Below are positions 44,488 through 52,616 of a stretch of 64,000 nucleotides of DNA, piece by piece (position 1 is the stretch's first letter; each line of letters opens with the position of its first letter). The notes under the pieces are model-generated. The model saw only the letters and a list, made by a program, of their open reading frames with translations. It ran no database searches and had not been told where the DNA came from. The DNA comes from Bacteroidota bacterium (GTDB lineage: Bacteria > Bacteroidota > Bacteroidia > AKYH767-A > OLB10): positions 1-64,000 of the forward strand of contig JADKJB010000032.1 in the NCBI GenBank assembly GCA_016722525.1, read 5' to 3'. Both the position numbers and the translations under genes were made by a program.

Positions 44488-45392
44488 TTACTTAAAACTT
44501 TCTTTTTCCTTTGTTAAAAAGTCTTTTGAAGATGTCCAGGAAATGTTTGCATATCTTTCGTTTTCATATTTTTGGAAAATAATTCTACCTTCCATCATAT
44601 CTCTCATATATTGCATTCCTTGCCAAGCCGGGTAGAGTTCGTTCTTTGAAGGAGAGAAAAACCTGGTCACTTTAATAACACTATTTAAAGCTTTATTCCA
44701 CCTGGTCTAAATAACTTGTACTTTTCATTGGTAAGTTCTGTAAGCAATTTCACAAAGTCGTTACACGAAACCCGATCACCTGCAATTCTTAAATATCTTG
44801 GTGATTCTTCATCCATTGCTGCATTTGCAGTAAATTCAGCAATATTGTGAGTTGTTGTAAATTCCATTATTTGATCCGGATTTCCCCAACAAAGAATGCG
44901 TTTTTGTTTAAACAATATTAAAGGCATATCTGTGGTTAATAATTCCATAAATGCACCATTGAATACCGAGGTAGATTTTATTGTAGCCTTGTCAAGATAT
45001 TGATGAAATTCTCTGCGTAAATCAAAATTTCTATTCTGTCCTTCTTGTAAATTCATAAAATCACTGGAATAGTCGCTTGGTATAAACCGTGGAACATTCG
45101 CTTCGACAGCAGCGTCCAAAAACACACGTTGAGCATCAATAATAGTTTCTCTTAAGCCTGCTAAAGCAGAAACCAGACAATGCGCACCTAAGCAATGCTT
45201 TGAGATATCAGATTTATTATTTGTGTTAACTTGAAAAACTGTCACACCTTTTTGTTCTAAGTCTTTTATTTTTTTTAAATCCGTTTTTAAACGGACAATT
45301 GCTCTCACATCCGCTCCTTTAGCTAATAAGGCATTCACAATTTTACCACCCAAATTTCCGGTAGCACCTGCCACAACAATTATTTTCTTCAT
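44488..45392 (-). CDS. NmrA-like NAD(P)-binding reductase (one frameshift)
   Basis: A Rossmann-fold atypical short-chain reductase. The dinucleotide-binding motif is VAGATGNLGGKIVNALLAKG at residues ~7-26, and VSALAGLRETIIDAQ, FIPSDYSSDF and STSVFNGAFMELL are typical of the NmrA/isoflavone-reductase group. The frame ends early near 44692 (RPGG). Restoring one base leads on to ALNSVIKVTRFFSPSKNELYPAWQGMQYMRDMMEG (in part) and a stop at 44488, giving ~300 residues. It is the last gene of the light-related cluster, after TspO. The substrate is unknown. Confidence 0.82.
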
Positions 45393-45436
45393 TGTATTTA
45401 TTAAGATTTTTAATAATTAAGCATTCATACTGTTAT

Positions 45437-45904
45437 TTAATTCAGCCAAAAAATAGCTCCATTTAAAACGCTTGCAAAACTTACCCAAAGTAGATAAGGG
45501 ATTTGAAGTCCTGCAGCAATTCGATCAATTTTATAGAAATTAATTATCATTGCTAAAATACTGATCCATATCAGAATAATTTCTAAAAAAGCTAATCCTA
45601 TTAACTGAAATTTAAAAAATATAAAGCTCCACAAAAAATTTAAGGACAGTTGAATTGCAAAGATAAAAATTGCTTTTCTTTTTAACTCTTTCAATGGTGA
45701 TTGAAGAATAAGGAATAAAGAAATTCCCATTAAACAGTATAATAGGGTCCAAACAGGTCCAAATAAATAATTTGGAGGATTAAAAAATGGTTTATTCAAT
45801 TCCATAAACCAATTATTAATTCCTGAAGCTGTAGCCAATCCTGATACTCCGCCAACTGAAAGCGTTAAAAGTACACAGCCAATAAGTTTTAAATATTTAT
45901 TCAT
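45437..45904 (-). CDS. tspO: TspO/MBR family tryptophan-rich sensory protein
   Basis: An intact 155-residue protein with five hydrophobic membrane segments. The family motifs NKPFFNPPNYLFGPVWTLLY (helix 2 region) and QLSLNFLWSFIFF are present. TspO proteins bind porphyrins and other tetrapyrroles and take part in light and oxygen responses in bacteria. The placement downstream of a photolyase/cryptochrome gene fits this. It lies ~200 bp after the photolyase gene and 44 bp before the NmrA-like gene on the same strand. Confidence 0.93.
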   Translation of the reverse strand: MNKYLKLIGCVLLTLSVGGVSGLATASGINNWFMELNKPFFNPPNYLFGPVWTLLYCLMGISLFLILQSPLKELKRKAIFIFAIQLSLNFLWSFIFFKFQLIGLAFLEIILIWISILAMIINFYKIDRIAAGLQIPYLLWVSFASVLNGAIFWLN

Positions 45905-46101
45905 TGATTTATTAGTTTTATTCCTTTTCTATTTTTATTCCTTAAGCTTTAAAATACTTTTCCTAAAGTATAAATGAAAAAAAAATGTTAAAAGTTTGGT
46001 TTTATAATTTTAGTTTTAACCAGCACCAACTAACATTCAAGTTGTTCTGTTTTATAGTGAATCAAGAAATAGATTGGCATTCTTTAGATGTATCTTTTGT
46101 T

Positions 46102-47518
46102 TTATTTCGGCATTTTGTCAAAGGTTCTAATTAACATTCCTAGTCTGGGATTCTGCAAGAAGAATTCTCTGTGGGTATACATAAATCTCCAAAATAATCC
46201 ATCCCATATTGGTTGCCAATCCCCCTTCTTATAATCACTCATTTTCATTAAATAATTGCTGCCACTGATGTATGGTTTTGTCGCCATCAATCCTCCATCA
46301 GCAAACTGGCTCATACCATAAACATTAGGTACCATTACCCAGTCAAAGGCATCTATGAAGAGTTCCATAAACCAACGATAAACTTCATCTGGATCAAATT
46401 CGCATAAGAGCATAAGTTCCCCAATACCATTAGTCGTTCTATGTGGTGACAATATCCAGTTTCAAGCACCTTTTTTATTGTACTATCAACGGGTACTATT
46501 CCTGTTGTGCCGTTCCAAAAGGAAGCGGGAATTTTTCGGCTAAATCCCGAATAGTTTTTCGTTCTTTCCTCTGTGCCTTTTTGCTCGTATACGGCTCTAA
46601 TGAATTCTCGCCAACCAATTATTTGACGAATAAAACCTTCTAATGAATTTAAAGGGATTTCATGGTTTCCAGCAAACTGCAACACCTCATCAAGAACAAA
46701 TTGGGGTCTTAGCAATCCAACATTCAGCATAGGTGTTAGTACACTATGGTGTAAAAATATTTCGGCTGATACCAGTGCATCTTCATACAATCCAAATTCT
46801 GAAAACGGGATTTTAAAAAAGTGCTGAGCCATTTTTTACTCTCTAAAAATGTGGATGGATAAATAAAATCATTATTCAGAACGCCATAGTTTTCGGGAAA
46901 GTATTTATTAGTGTAGCTAATAGCCTCTGTGTTAAAATTATTGGTTTTAAAAACTCAACTTTCAGGGCTGCTTTACCTTTGGGATATTTTAGACGGTTCT
47001 CTCCATCAAAGACCATTTTCCTCCAATAGGATTATTTTATTTTCTAATAAAATATTTTTACTCTGTCGTTGATATTTGTAAAATCGGTTTGAAACATTTT
47101 TCTTGCTTGAAAAGTAGGCAACATTTTCATCTGACGAATTAAGAAAAAGGGGAGTAGTGTGTTTTTTTATATGTATTTGATTAGCTTTAGCAGCATTTTT
47201 AATTCTTTGCTCCAACCAGTTGTCGGTAGTATCGATATATTCAAAAGAATTTATTCCTGTTGTTTTTAAATAAGAAATTAGTTTTCTTATATCAGCTAAT
47301 TCATTTCCAGCTTCAATATATATGACTTTAATTTTTTGTGATTGTAAATAATTTTCATAAAATTTCATACTTGCCCGATGAAAGGCAATTTTGCGTTTGT
47401 GAAAATTGTATTGCTTAAAAAACAACCACTCTTCAACTAAATATATGGTATCGCATTTTGATACAAGAATATTTTGTTCAAATAATTGATGAGGAAAAAC
47501 GATTCCTGTTTTAATCAT
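46102..47518 (-). CDS. Cryptochrome/photolyase-related flavoprotein, Fe-S (6-4 photolyase) class (frameshifted)
   Basis: The N-terminal Rossmann-like antenna domain is TGIVFPHQLFEQN ... IYLVEEWLFFKQYNFHK. It then reads through shifts into GGKWSFDGENRLKYPKGK, a hallmark of the FeS-BCP/PhrB group. The FAD domain follows: GLYEDAL, HHSVLTPMLNVGLLRP, IIGWREFIRAVYE, YCHHIERLMVLGNL and VPNVYGMSQFADGG. The reconstructed length is ~472 residues, normal for the group. Breaks lie at 46380-46450 and 46832-47010. The enzyme would repair UV lesions (6-4 photoproducts in studied relatives) using light and FAD, with a 4Fe-4S cluster. The cluster ligands could not be traced safely through the shifts. Its ATG overlaps the DUF2256 stop (ATGA). 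Confidence 0.85.
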
Positions 47519-47661
47519 TTATTTTGTTTGTTCATTCTGCATTTATCACTGCAATATTTTACCTCTTCCCAAACTTTTTCCCATTTCTTGCGCCAAATAA
47601 ATGAACGATGGCAGACAGCACAAATTTTCGCAGGCAAAAATTCCTTTTTAATATTTTTCAA
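47515..47661 (-). CDS. DUF2256 small cysteine protein
   Basis: A 48-codon frame with the full DUF2256 pattern: LPAKICAVCHRSFIWRKKWE, then VWEEVKYCSDKCRMNK. The two CxxC/CxxxC pairs should hold zinc. No ATG precedes it; TTG at 47661 is the likely start because an in-frame TAA lies just upstream. The stop codon overlaps the photolyase ATG by one frame step (ATGA), so the two are translationally coupled. DUF2256 genes often neighbour photolyases in Bacteroidota and other bacteria; the function is unknown. Confidence 0.82.
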   Translation of the reverse strand: MKNIKKEFLPAKICAVCHRSFIWRKKWEKVWEEVKYCSDKCRMNKQNK

Positions 47662-47702
47662 ACACCTATTTTTTTAATCAATACTTTAGATTTTCTTCAA
47701 AC

Positions 47703-48309
47703 TTAGGGTTTGGCGTAAGGTAAACGCCCTAAAGACTTCGAAACAAAATAGGCGTCAAGCCCCTGGCTAATTAGTATTTCGGCTTTTGATAGGTCCACAA
47801 ACCCATCCTTCTCAACAAGAGAATCGGCAATGTCTACATGCTTAATACTTCCAATAATAATTTTGGTGCCATTTATTGTGATGTCAATGCATTGCTCCAA
47901 CTCCATAGCAATTTTTACAATGGCATTATCAACAAATGGCGCATAGCAATCAGGATGATACAATTCTTTAAACCCTGCTTTTTCAAATTCAGAAATGCCG
48001 CTTTCATAGCGGGCAGATGTTTGATGTGCTTTTTTAAATTCAGAGGCATGGATATAGTTGAGCGTATATTCCTTAGCGTACAGAATATTTTGCAACGTAT
48101 CACGTTCCACAGTGTCGGGTCTGCTTATTAATCCATAAAGTGGGATTTGCCCCTATATGAATTAGTGAATTAAATATGGCTAAGTTAGAGATTCCAGCTT
48201 CGGACTTTGTGCCAACCAACACAGCTTGACGAAAACCTGCTAATGAATTTACAAAGGCGGTTCTGTAGCGTTGTTCTAATTGAGCAATATCACTTTTTAT
48301 TAAAATCAT
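47703..48309 (-). CDS. Flavin reductase family protein (one frameshift)
   Basis: The N-terminal part (RTAFVNSLAGFRQAVLVGTKSEAG, then NLAIFNSLIHIGANP) and the continuation after a shift near 48115 (ERDTLQNILYAKEYTLNYI) make a split-barrel FMN-binding flavin reductase-like protein of ~202 residues. Later elements include YHPDCYAPFVDNAIVKIAME (in part) and IIIGSIKHVDI. Proteins of this family in photolyase clusters may reduce or supply flavin; that link is inference from context. It is 33 bp downstream of TIGR03643 and 41 bp upstream of DUF2256. Confidence 0.83.
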
Positions 48310-48342
48310 TTCTCGTTGTTTATTGTAAACAAGTAAATTAAT

Positions 48343-48612
48343 TTATCGCTTACTTATTTTATTCATTGAAATGTTATTTTGCCTGCTGCATTTAAATCGC
48401 AACATGTCACTGTTCCTTTTGAACAAATGTTTTTGGCTGATACCACTGTTAACCCTCTTTCTCCATAAATTAAAGCTATTGCGTTTTAATTCCTTTCGCA
48501 TTAGTTTAATTACATCAGCCTCCGTTAAGCTAAACTGAATTTTTATCGCCTCAAAAGGTGTCCGGTCTTCCCATGCCATTTCAATAATTCTGTTGGTATC
48601 TTTTAATTCCAT
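48343..48612 (-). CDS. TIGR03643 family protein
   Basis: Starting at the ATG at 48612 it gives 89 residues beginning MELKDTNRIIEMAWEDRTPF. It continues with FSLTEADVIKLMRKELKRNS and the basic FNLWRKRVNSG, then FKCSRQ. This matches the small TIGR03643 family, a predicted helix-turn-helix-like basic protein regularly found beside photolyases. An in-frame extension to 48678 overlaps the DUF2071 gene and is not needed. Its biochemical role is unknown. Confidence 0.85.
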   Translation of the reverse strand: MELKDTNRIIEMAWEDRTPFEAIKIQFSLTEADVIKLMRKELKRNSFNLWRKRVNSGISQKHLFKRNSDMLRFKCSRQNNISMNKISKR

Positions 48613-48625
48613 TTGTTTAAATAAT

Positions 48626-49338
48626 TTAGAATTTAGTTCGTTTCCAATTAACGGTAACAGGTGATCCTTCGGCAACAATTACACTATCAGGGGTTCGAGA
48701 ATTTAAAAAGGAAAAATCAGATCCATACATGGAGTTAAAATCGCAATCGATTGAATAATCTACTACTTTATTTACTTGCCAGCTGGAATGATTTATTTTA
48801 TATTCTTGTGTAACCTGGTCATTTATTTTGGTATAGCCATAGTAGTGTTCAAAGATATATTCTTCTATACTACCGGGTAACATGGGCTCTTTTTCTTTTA
48901 AAGCATTTACAGCGAGGTGATTCCAGTTATCATTAATTTTCCATTGGTAACTTATGTTTTTGCCGATGGAATTGTTAACGATACTATTTTTTGTAGGGAT
49001 TGTCATGTAATGTTCGTCATAAAGTTTATTCGCAAGCCAGGCCACTGGTTGGTAGGGGACAGTTTCATTGATAAACACAACACCTCTTTTAGTAGTATTG
49101 CCATCCATTCGCTTTACATAAAAGCGAAAATTGATTTCTTCAAATGTTCCAAGAAAGGTAGTGGTATATGAAATAATTTGGTTTTAAACATAAACCCTAC
49201 TAAGCTTACGTAGATTTTGTTTTGATAAAAATCGTGTATTACCCCTTTTGGCAAATAGGATTTTAGTAACTCAGGATCGATGGCATAATTTGCCATTATT
49301 AGATTTTCCCAACGGGCAGAAAGAAATGTTTCTGGCAT
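48626..49338 (-). CDS. DUF2071 (YqjF-like) family protein (one frameshift)
   Basis: The N-terminus FLSARWENLIMANYAIDPELL, shown in part, with LKSYLPKGV is the DUF2071 opening. After a shift near 49115 the frame continues MDGNTTKRGVVFINETVPYQ and reaches SVIVAEGSPVTVNWKRTKF at the end. The full length is ~237 residues. The family is related to the acetoacetate decarboxylase fold; the function is unknown. It is the first gene of the light-related cluster as read on the minus strand and ends 13 bp before TIGR03643. Confidence 0.82.
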
Positions 49339-49551
49339 ATACTACCGAAAAATGATTGTGGGTTAGTGTATTATATTAGCTATAAAAATGAATATGAAAC
49401 TAATTTTATAGCCCTATAATTGAAATTAGAAAATGGTAAAACTAAGATAATTATCTAGTATTTTAAGAAATATTTAGGAATTTATTTTTGTTCAATATTT
49501 AAGTTTCCCAAAATAAATTTAATTGTTTACTGGTTCAGGAAGAGGTATTAT

Positions 49552-49645
49552 TTAGTTTTTCTTTGCTATCTCATATAGCATTAGACCAAAGCCTGAGCCA
49601 AAGAAGCGTAATTAGTCCTGCAAAGTAAGGGATAAGGTCAGTCAT
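49552..49645 (-). CDS. Tiny putative membrane protein, about 30 aa (frameshifted)
   Basis: ATG at 49645 reads MTDLIPYFAGLITLL. After removal of one T from a TTT run it continues GSGFGLMLYEIAKKN to a stop at 49552. The hydrophobic helix with a Gly-rich centre and a charged tail is the pattern of a one-pass micro-protein. It begins two bases after the stop of the frame at 49648-49816, so the pair look like an operon. The support is pattern and spacing only. Confidence 0.4.
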
Positions 49646-49647
49646 TT

Positions 49648-49816
49648 TTAGTTTTTAATTAATTTTAAGTAAATTCCAAATGCCAATATCGAAGGAACCC
49701 ATAATCCAATAAAATTCCGTCTTCTTTATTTCTAGAAAATATAGTATCTCTGAAAATATCAAAGATAAAAATGCAGCAACAAATAGTAATTTGTCGGCTA
49801 AAGTGAATGTTTTCAT
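49648..49816 (-). CDS. Small putative two-helix membrane protein (frameshifted)
   Basis: ATG at 49816 gives MKTFTLADKLLFVAAFLSLI and FSEILYFLEIKKTEF. Adding one T in the following run continues as FIGLWVPSILAFGIYLKLIKN with a stop at 49648, ~56 residues. Two hydrophobic helices are joined by a short charged loop. It lies about 300 bp upstream of the light-related cluster on the same strand, with the 30-residue frame directly after it. I cannot name the family. Confidence 0.45.
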
Positions 49817-50083
49817 AATTTTTAAAATTTAATTTGGAACAATTTATAAAAATAGTGACTATTAATTTTTACTTTTTAGATTTTATCTACACACTGATAA
49901 ACAGAAGTACTTTTAGGAATTTTGTATTTTCTAAAATTTAATCCTAATTGCAATTTGTAGTATCCTTTTTCAATTATCATTTCATGAAGCTTTGTTACAG
50001 AAGACACAGCCTTACACAAAGTTATAGGTACATAAACAAAATGTATAGGGAAAAGTTTTGAATTCTATGATATTTAGCATTCA
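49817..50083. other. AT-rich stretch with an orphan minus-strand frame
   Basis: A minus-strand frame ends with MIIEKGYYKLQLGLNFRKYK and IPKSTSVYQCVDKI (stop near 49878) but has no upstream start and no family I recognise. It may be a gene remnant. Nothing else is visible. Confidence 0.3.
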
Positions 50084-50360
50084 GTTGCTAGTGGCCCCCT
50101 AACACGGAGCAAGCTGACCTCTTCATTTATATTCGAGTATTGCTTTACGACGCTGGCAATAGTGCTCAATTATCCTACTTTGACTTTTAATTCCATTTCT
50201 TGAAGAATGTGTTTTCAGTTGATGTAGCATTGCTACTAGTATCGTTTCTTTACTTTGTTATTATACCTAAGTAATTATGGTAACAAGTGGTTTTAAATAA
50301 TCCTAGCAGAGGAATTTTAGAATATGCCATCCTTGGTAGCCTTAAATTACCACTAGCAAC
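50084..50360. mobile_element. Candidate MITE-like element bounded by 11-bp inverted repeats
   Basis: GTTGCTAGTGG at 50084-50094 and its exact complement CCACTAGCAAC at 50350-50360 enclose 255 bp without a coding frame. Size and non-coding content fit a miniature inverted-repeat element or an eroded insertion sequence. No target-site duplication is evident. Confidence 0.4.
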
Positions 50361-50406
50361 CATTTTATAACCTATACAATCTCATTTACGATAGCCTCAA
50401 AATTGA

Positions 50407-50661
50407 GATGAAAGGATATATAGCCGTTCAGAAGAAAATAGTTGTATTTATATTTGCATTATAGAAAAGGATACTGCCTTTGACCCTGCATATAAAATAC
50501 TTGCCGGTAACGATGAGTTAAAGAAATTCGTTCTTATTGGCACCGAAGAAGTCCTAACTGTGCAAAAATCAATAAAAATAGTCACGACGCATACCTGGAC
50601 TGCTCGAGATGAAATACCGTACAACGAATCGCCCGAAACGCACTTTCTACCAGTTCAATAA
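50407..50661 (+). pseudogene. Unrecognised gene fragment lacking a start
   Basis: An open frame reads SEENSCIYICIIEKDTAFDP, then AYKILAGNDELKKFVLIGTE, and ends at a stop at 50659-50661 (PETHFLPVQ). The composition is protein-like, but there is no ATG and an in-frame TGA lies at 50404. I do not recognise the family. It lies between the candidate MITE and the small membrane-protein genes and may be the 3' remnant of a gene cut by that element. Confidence 0.35.
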
Positions 50662-50718
50662 GAGCAAAACAATAGTTGTTTTTTTAGCATGTACCTCGAT
50701 TAGCAGCTGGTTTTGTCA

Positions 50719-50949
50719 TTATGTCTTTAATTTCCTGCTTGTCAAGAATGCAAGAAGTGAATACAAAGCAGAAATGATTAGAAGATTAAACACAAAGTTG
50801 ATAAGCGTATCGCTAACTGAATGTGATCGGCTGTCAATGTCTATGAAAACATAAACGGCAAATGCAAGTCCGCATAATAGAATCAGCCATCCGATTTTAG
50901 TTTTCGGAATTTAGAATATTCCAATTCGTTTGAACCAAGGTAAATTCAT
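50719..50949 (-). pseudogene. Small three-helix membrane protein with an in-frame stop at codon 13
   Basis: ATG at 50949 reads NLPWFKRIGIF, then TAA, then continues in the same frame IPKTKIGWLILLCGLAFAVY, VFIDIDSRSHSVSDTLINF and a second hydrophobic helix to a stop at 50719. The conserved-looking text on both sides (IGIF-x-IPKTKIGW) suggests TAT changed to TAA. It is 76 residues with two or three membrane helices. It heads a row of three small membrane proteins on this strand... the other two lie upstream at 50965 and 51191. Confidence 0.5.
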
Positions 50950-50964
50950 ATTATTTTAGAGACG

Positions 50965-51180
50965 TCAGTCATTTTTATATTGTAATCCTCGATTGCGAAT
51001 AAGTAAAAAGGCGTAGACCGTCAAAAGTGCCATTAGTGTAACATAGAAGAATTTTTTAATTGTCGTACCCTGAAATCCTTCATTGATAATGTTATACAAA
51101 ATCCATAAAGTAAAGAGGATGTTGCCTGCAATTGCAGCTAATGAAAGCAATGCTGTCAATGGAGATTTTTCGTTTTTCAT
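50965..51180 (-). CDS. Small membrane protein (71 aa)
   Basis: MKNEKSPLTALLSLAAIAGN begins a protein with two hydrophobic helices (LSLAAIAGNILFTLWILYNI and FYVTLMALLTVYAFLLI) and a basic tail. No family is recognised. It lies 10 bp after the gene at 51191-51382 and 15 bp before the frame at 50719-50949, so the three are probably one transcript. Confidence 0.55.
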   Translation of the reverse strand: MKNEKSPLTALLSLAAIAGNILFTLWILYNIINEGFQGTTIKKFFYVTLMALLTVYAFLLIRNRGLQYKND

Positions 51181-51190
51181 TGTCGTATAA

Positions 51191-51382
51191 TTAAGTTAGT
51201 TTATTGTTCCTGCTTGACAGTCGCTTAGCGATGAGTAAAACTGACAGTATAACCAGCCAAGATATAAAAGGAATGAATAGAAAAATAAATGCAGGAAGTG
51301 CCTGCGAAACTGTCAATAATCCGCTGTAAACGGCCAACGAAGCAACTGTAATGTCTCGATACGACTTTAGTACAGGCAACAA
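51191..51382 (-). CDS. Small membrane protein (63 aa or slightly longer)
   Basis: Hydrophobic helices ITVASLAVYSGLLTVSQALP and AFIFLFIPFISWLVILSVLL are followed by the charged end AKRLSSRNNKLT. The frame is open a little further upstream (FYTNFVIVLLPVLKSYRD) without ATG; a TTG start at 51382 is assumed. It is the first of three small membrane proteins on this strand. The function is unknown. Confidence 0.5.
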   Translation of the reverse strand: MLPVLKSYRDITVASLAVYSGLLTVSQALPAFIFLFIPFISWLVILSVLLIAKRLSSRNNKLT

Positions 51383-51533
51383 AACGATTACAAAATTTGT
51401 ATAAAAATAGATGCCCGAAGACTATTTAAATAAATCTGCCTTGGCGGATATGCAAGGCCCTTATGATTGCATTGAGTCAGCCTTATGGGAAATGGGGGCG
51501 AACTTCTATGCATTTTGGTTGATATATAGGAGA

Positions 51534-51575
51534 GGCGCTCCCTGCAGGAATTAGCAGGTGTATTGAGTTACTCGA
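51534..51575. repeat. Dispersed repeat copy A (GGCGCTCCCTGCAGGAATT ... TTACTCGA)
   Basis: It shares with 55740-55781 an 18/19 match (GGCGCTCCCTG[C/A]AGGAATT) and, at identical spacing of 33 bases, GT/GCTACTCGA. Just inside lies an inverted repeat AGCAGGT (51553-51559) with ACCTGCT (51578-51584). Confidence 0.6.
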
Positions 51576-51594
51576 CAACCTGCTGGTGTTGTTG

Positions 51595-52212
51595 TCATAC
51601 CGTCTCTTTTTGTTTATGTTCTGCACAGTCAATACGCAATTCATTGTCTGCAAGTGTGGTGTTGAGAAGGCCGCAAAAGTGTTTTTGCCCGTTTTTGTTT
51701 GCCTTGTAAAAATGACAAGTAAAACACATTCTTTGAATGGTAATAATACCCGATTTATTCAAATGTAAAATGATGTCCAACAAACTTAAAAGTAAATTCT
51801 CCTTGTCCGTTGTATGCAATTTGTCAATAGGAACTTGAATTTGTTTTGCAAACAAGGATGTCTGAACTGCAAGGTCTTTACCCTTTTTTGTTAAATGAAT
51901 GATATAACTTCTTGTGTCGTGTGGCTCATATTCTTTTTTGATGAGTTGTTTTTGTTCCAGAGTTTTTATGGTCTCACTGATGGTTGCCTTTGTCATATTA
52001 AACTCGTCCGCCAAATAACTTACTTTTCTTTTTTCATCAGAGTGATGTAACAAAAAAATTAGCACTTGTACTTGAATTGGACTCAATGAAAATTCTTTAC
52101 TCTCATTCCAGAGCAACACTCTAAACGCTTGTGAAACTCTTTCTAAAGAAGCTACAATTTTACTTTCTATACTTGAATTCTGATGTTCTAAATCAAATGT
52201 TGATTTTTTCAT
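51595..52212 (-). CDS. MarR family transcriptional regulator with C-terminal four-cysteine motif
   Basis: A 205-residue protein. The winged helix spans residues ~40-120, with the recognition region VSYLADEFNMTKATISETIK and the wing KKEYEPHDTRSYIIHLTKKG. The C-terminus adds C163-x2-C166, C180 and C196 (RMCFTCHFYKANKNG, HFCGLL, RIDCAEH), enough to bind a metal or form a redox switch. Its ATG overlaps the DUF2024 stop (ATGA). Two identical palindromes, AGTTA-N3-TAACT, lie beside the promoters of this unit and of the thioredoxin-like gene and are probably its own operators. Confidence 0.9.
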   Translation of the reverse strand: MKKSTFDLEHQNSSIESKIVASLERVSQAFRVLLWNESKEFSLSPIQVQVLIFLLHHSDEKRKVSYLADEFNMTKATISETIKTLEQKQLIKKEYEPHDTRSYIIHLTKKGKDLAVQTSLFAKQIQVPIDKLHTTDKENLLLSLLDIILHLNKSGIITIQRMCFTCHFYKANKNGQKHFCGLLNTTLADNELRIDCAEHKQKETV

Positions 52213-52556
52213 TGGTTACAATTTTCCATTTCAATGATAAAGTAACCCTGTTTTTTTATATCGGCTTCCCAATTTGGTCGTAATGTTTCAACATGACAAA
52301 ATCTACATTCCTTTGAAGTTAATGGCTGGCCTTCTTGTCCTTTTGTTTTGATATATTCTTTGCCGTACTTGAAAATTACAGCTGTATCTTTAATTTCTTC
52401 GGGGCAAGAATATCAAAATGCGTTATTGTCCCGTTCTTTTTTTGTTACATAGGTGTCCCAAACTGCTACTTTCATTTTGTTGGTCGGTTTGTTTTGTGTT
52501 ATGCTAATGCCTGAAATACAGGCCATTAGAAAAACAATATTTATAATTATTTTCAT
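52209..52556 (-). CDS. DUF2024 family protein with a possible N-terminal signal extension (frameshifted)
   Basis: The DUF2024 core starts MKVAVWDTYVTKKERDN (ATG at 52475). After a shift it continues HFDILAPEEIKDTAVIFKYG and ends with SKECRFCHVETLRPNWEADI and YFIIEMENCNQ, all typical. In frame upstream from ATG 52556 lies MKIIINIVFLMACISGISIT, which looks like a signal peptide; the family is normally cytoplasmic and starts at the second Met. Which start is used is open. The breaks are near 52430 and in the CC run near 52415. The stop overlaps the MarR ATG, so the two are coupled. The function of DUF2024 is unknown. Confidence 0.75.
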
Positions 52557-52573
52557 TTTCAATAATGATAACA

Positions 52574-52610
52574 TGCCCCACAAAGGTAGTTATCCTAACT
52601 TTATGGGGCA
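52574..52610 (-). other. Stem TGCCCCA/TGGGGCA enclosing the operator
   Basis: TGCCCCA (52574-52580) and TGGGGCA (52604-52610) can pair around the operator palindrome, giving a nested hairpin in the gap after the thioredoxin-like gene. It may also act as that gene's weak terminator. Confidence 0.4.
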
Positions 52611-52612
52611 AA
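52581..52612 (-). promoter_or_regulatory. Promoter and MarR-type operator of the DUF2024-marR unit
   Basis: On the minus strand TTTG (52609-52612), 20 bases, then TACCTTTG (52581-52588) is a full Bacteroidota promoter. The palindrome AGTTA-GGA-TAACT (52588-52600) fills the downstream part of the spacer, its last T being the first base of the -7 element. Confidence 0.75.
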
Positions 52613-52616
52613 TTTT

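Noticed and set aside
44304..44495. Plus-strand 63-codon frame in the gap before the NmrA-like gene
   Set aside because: No recognisable motif, no promoter element, and it runs antisense into the end of the neighbouring gene.
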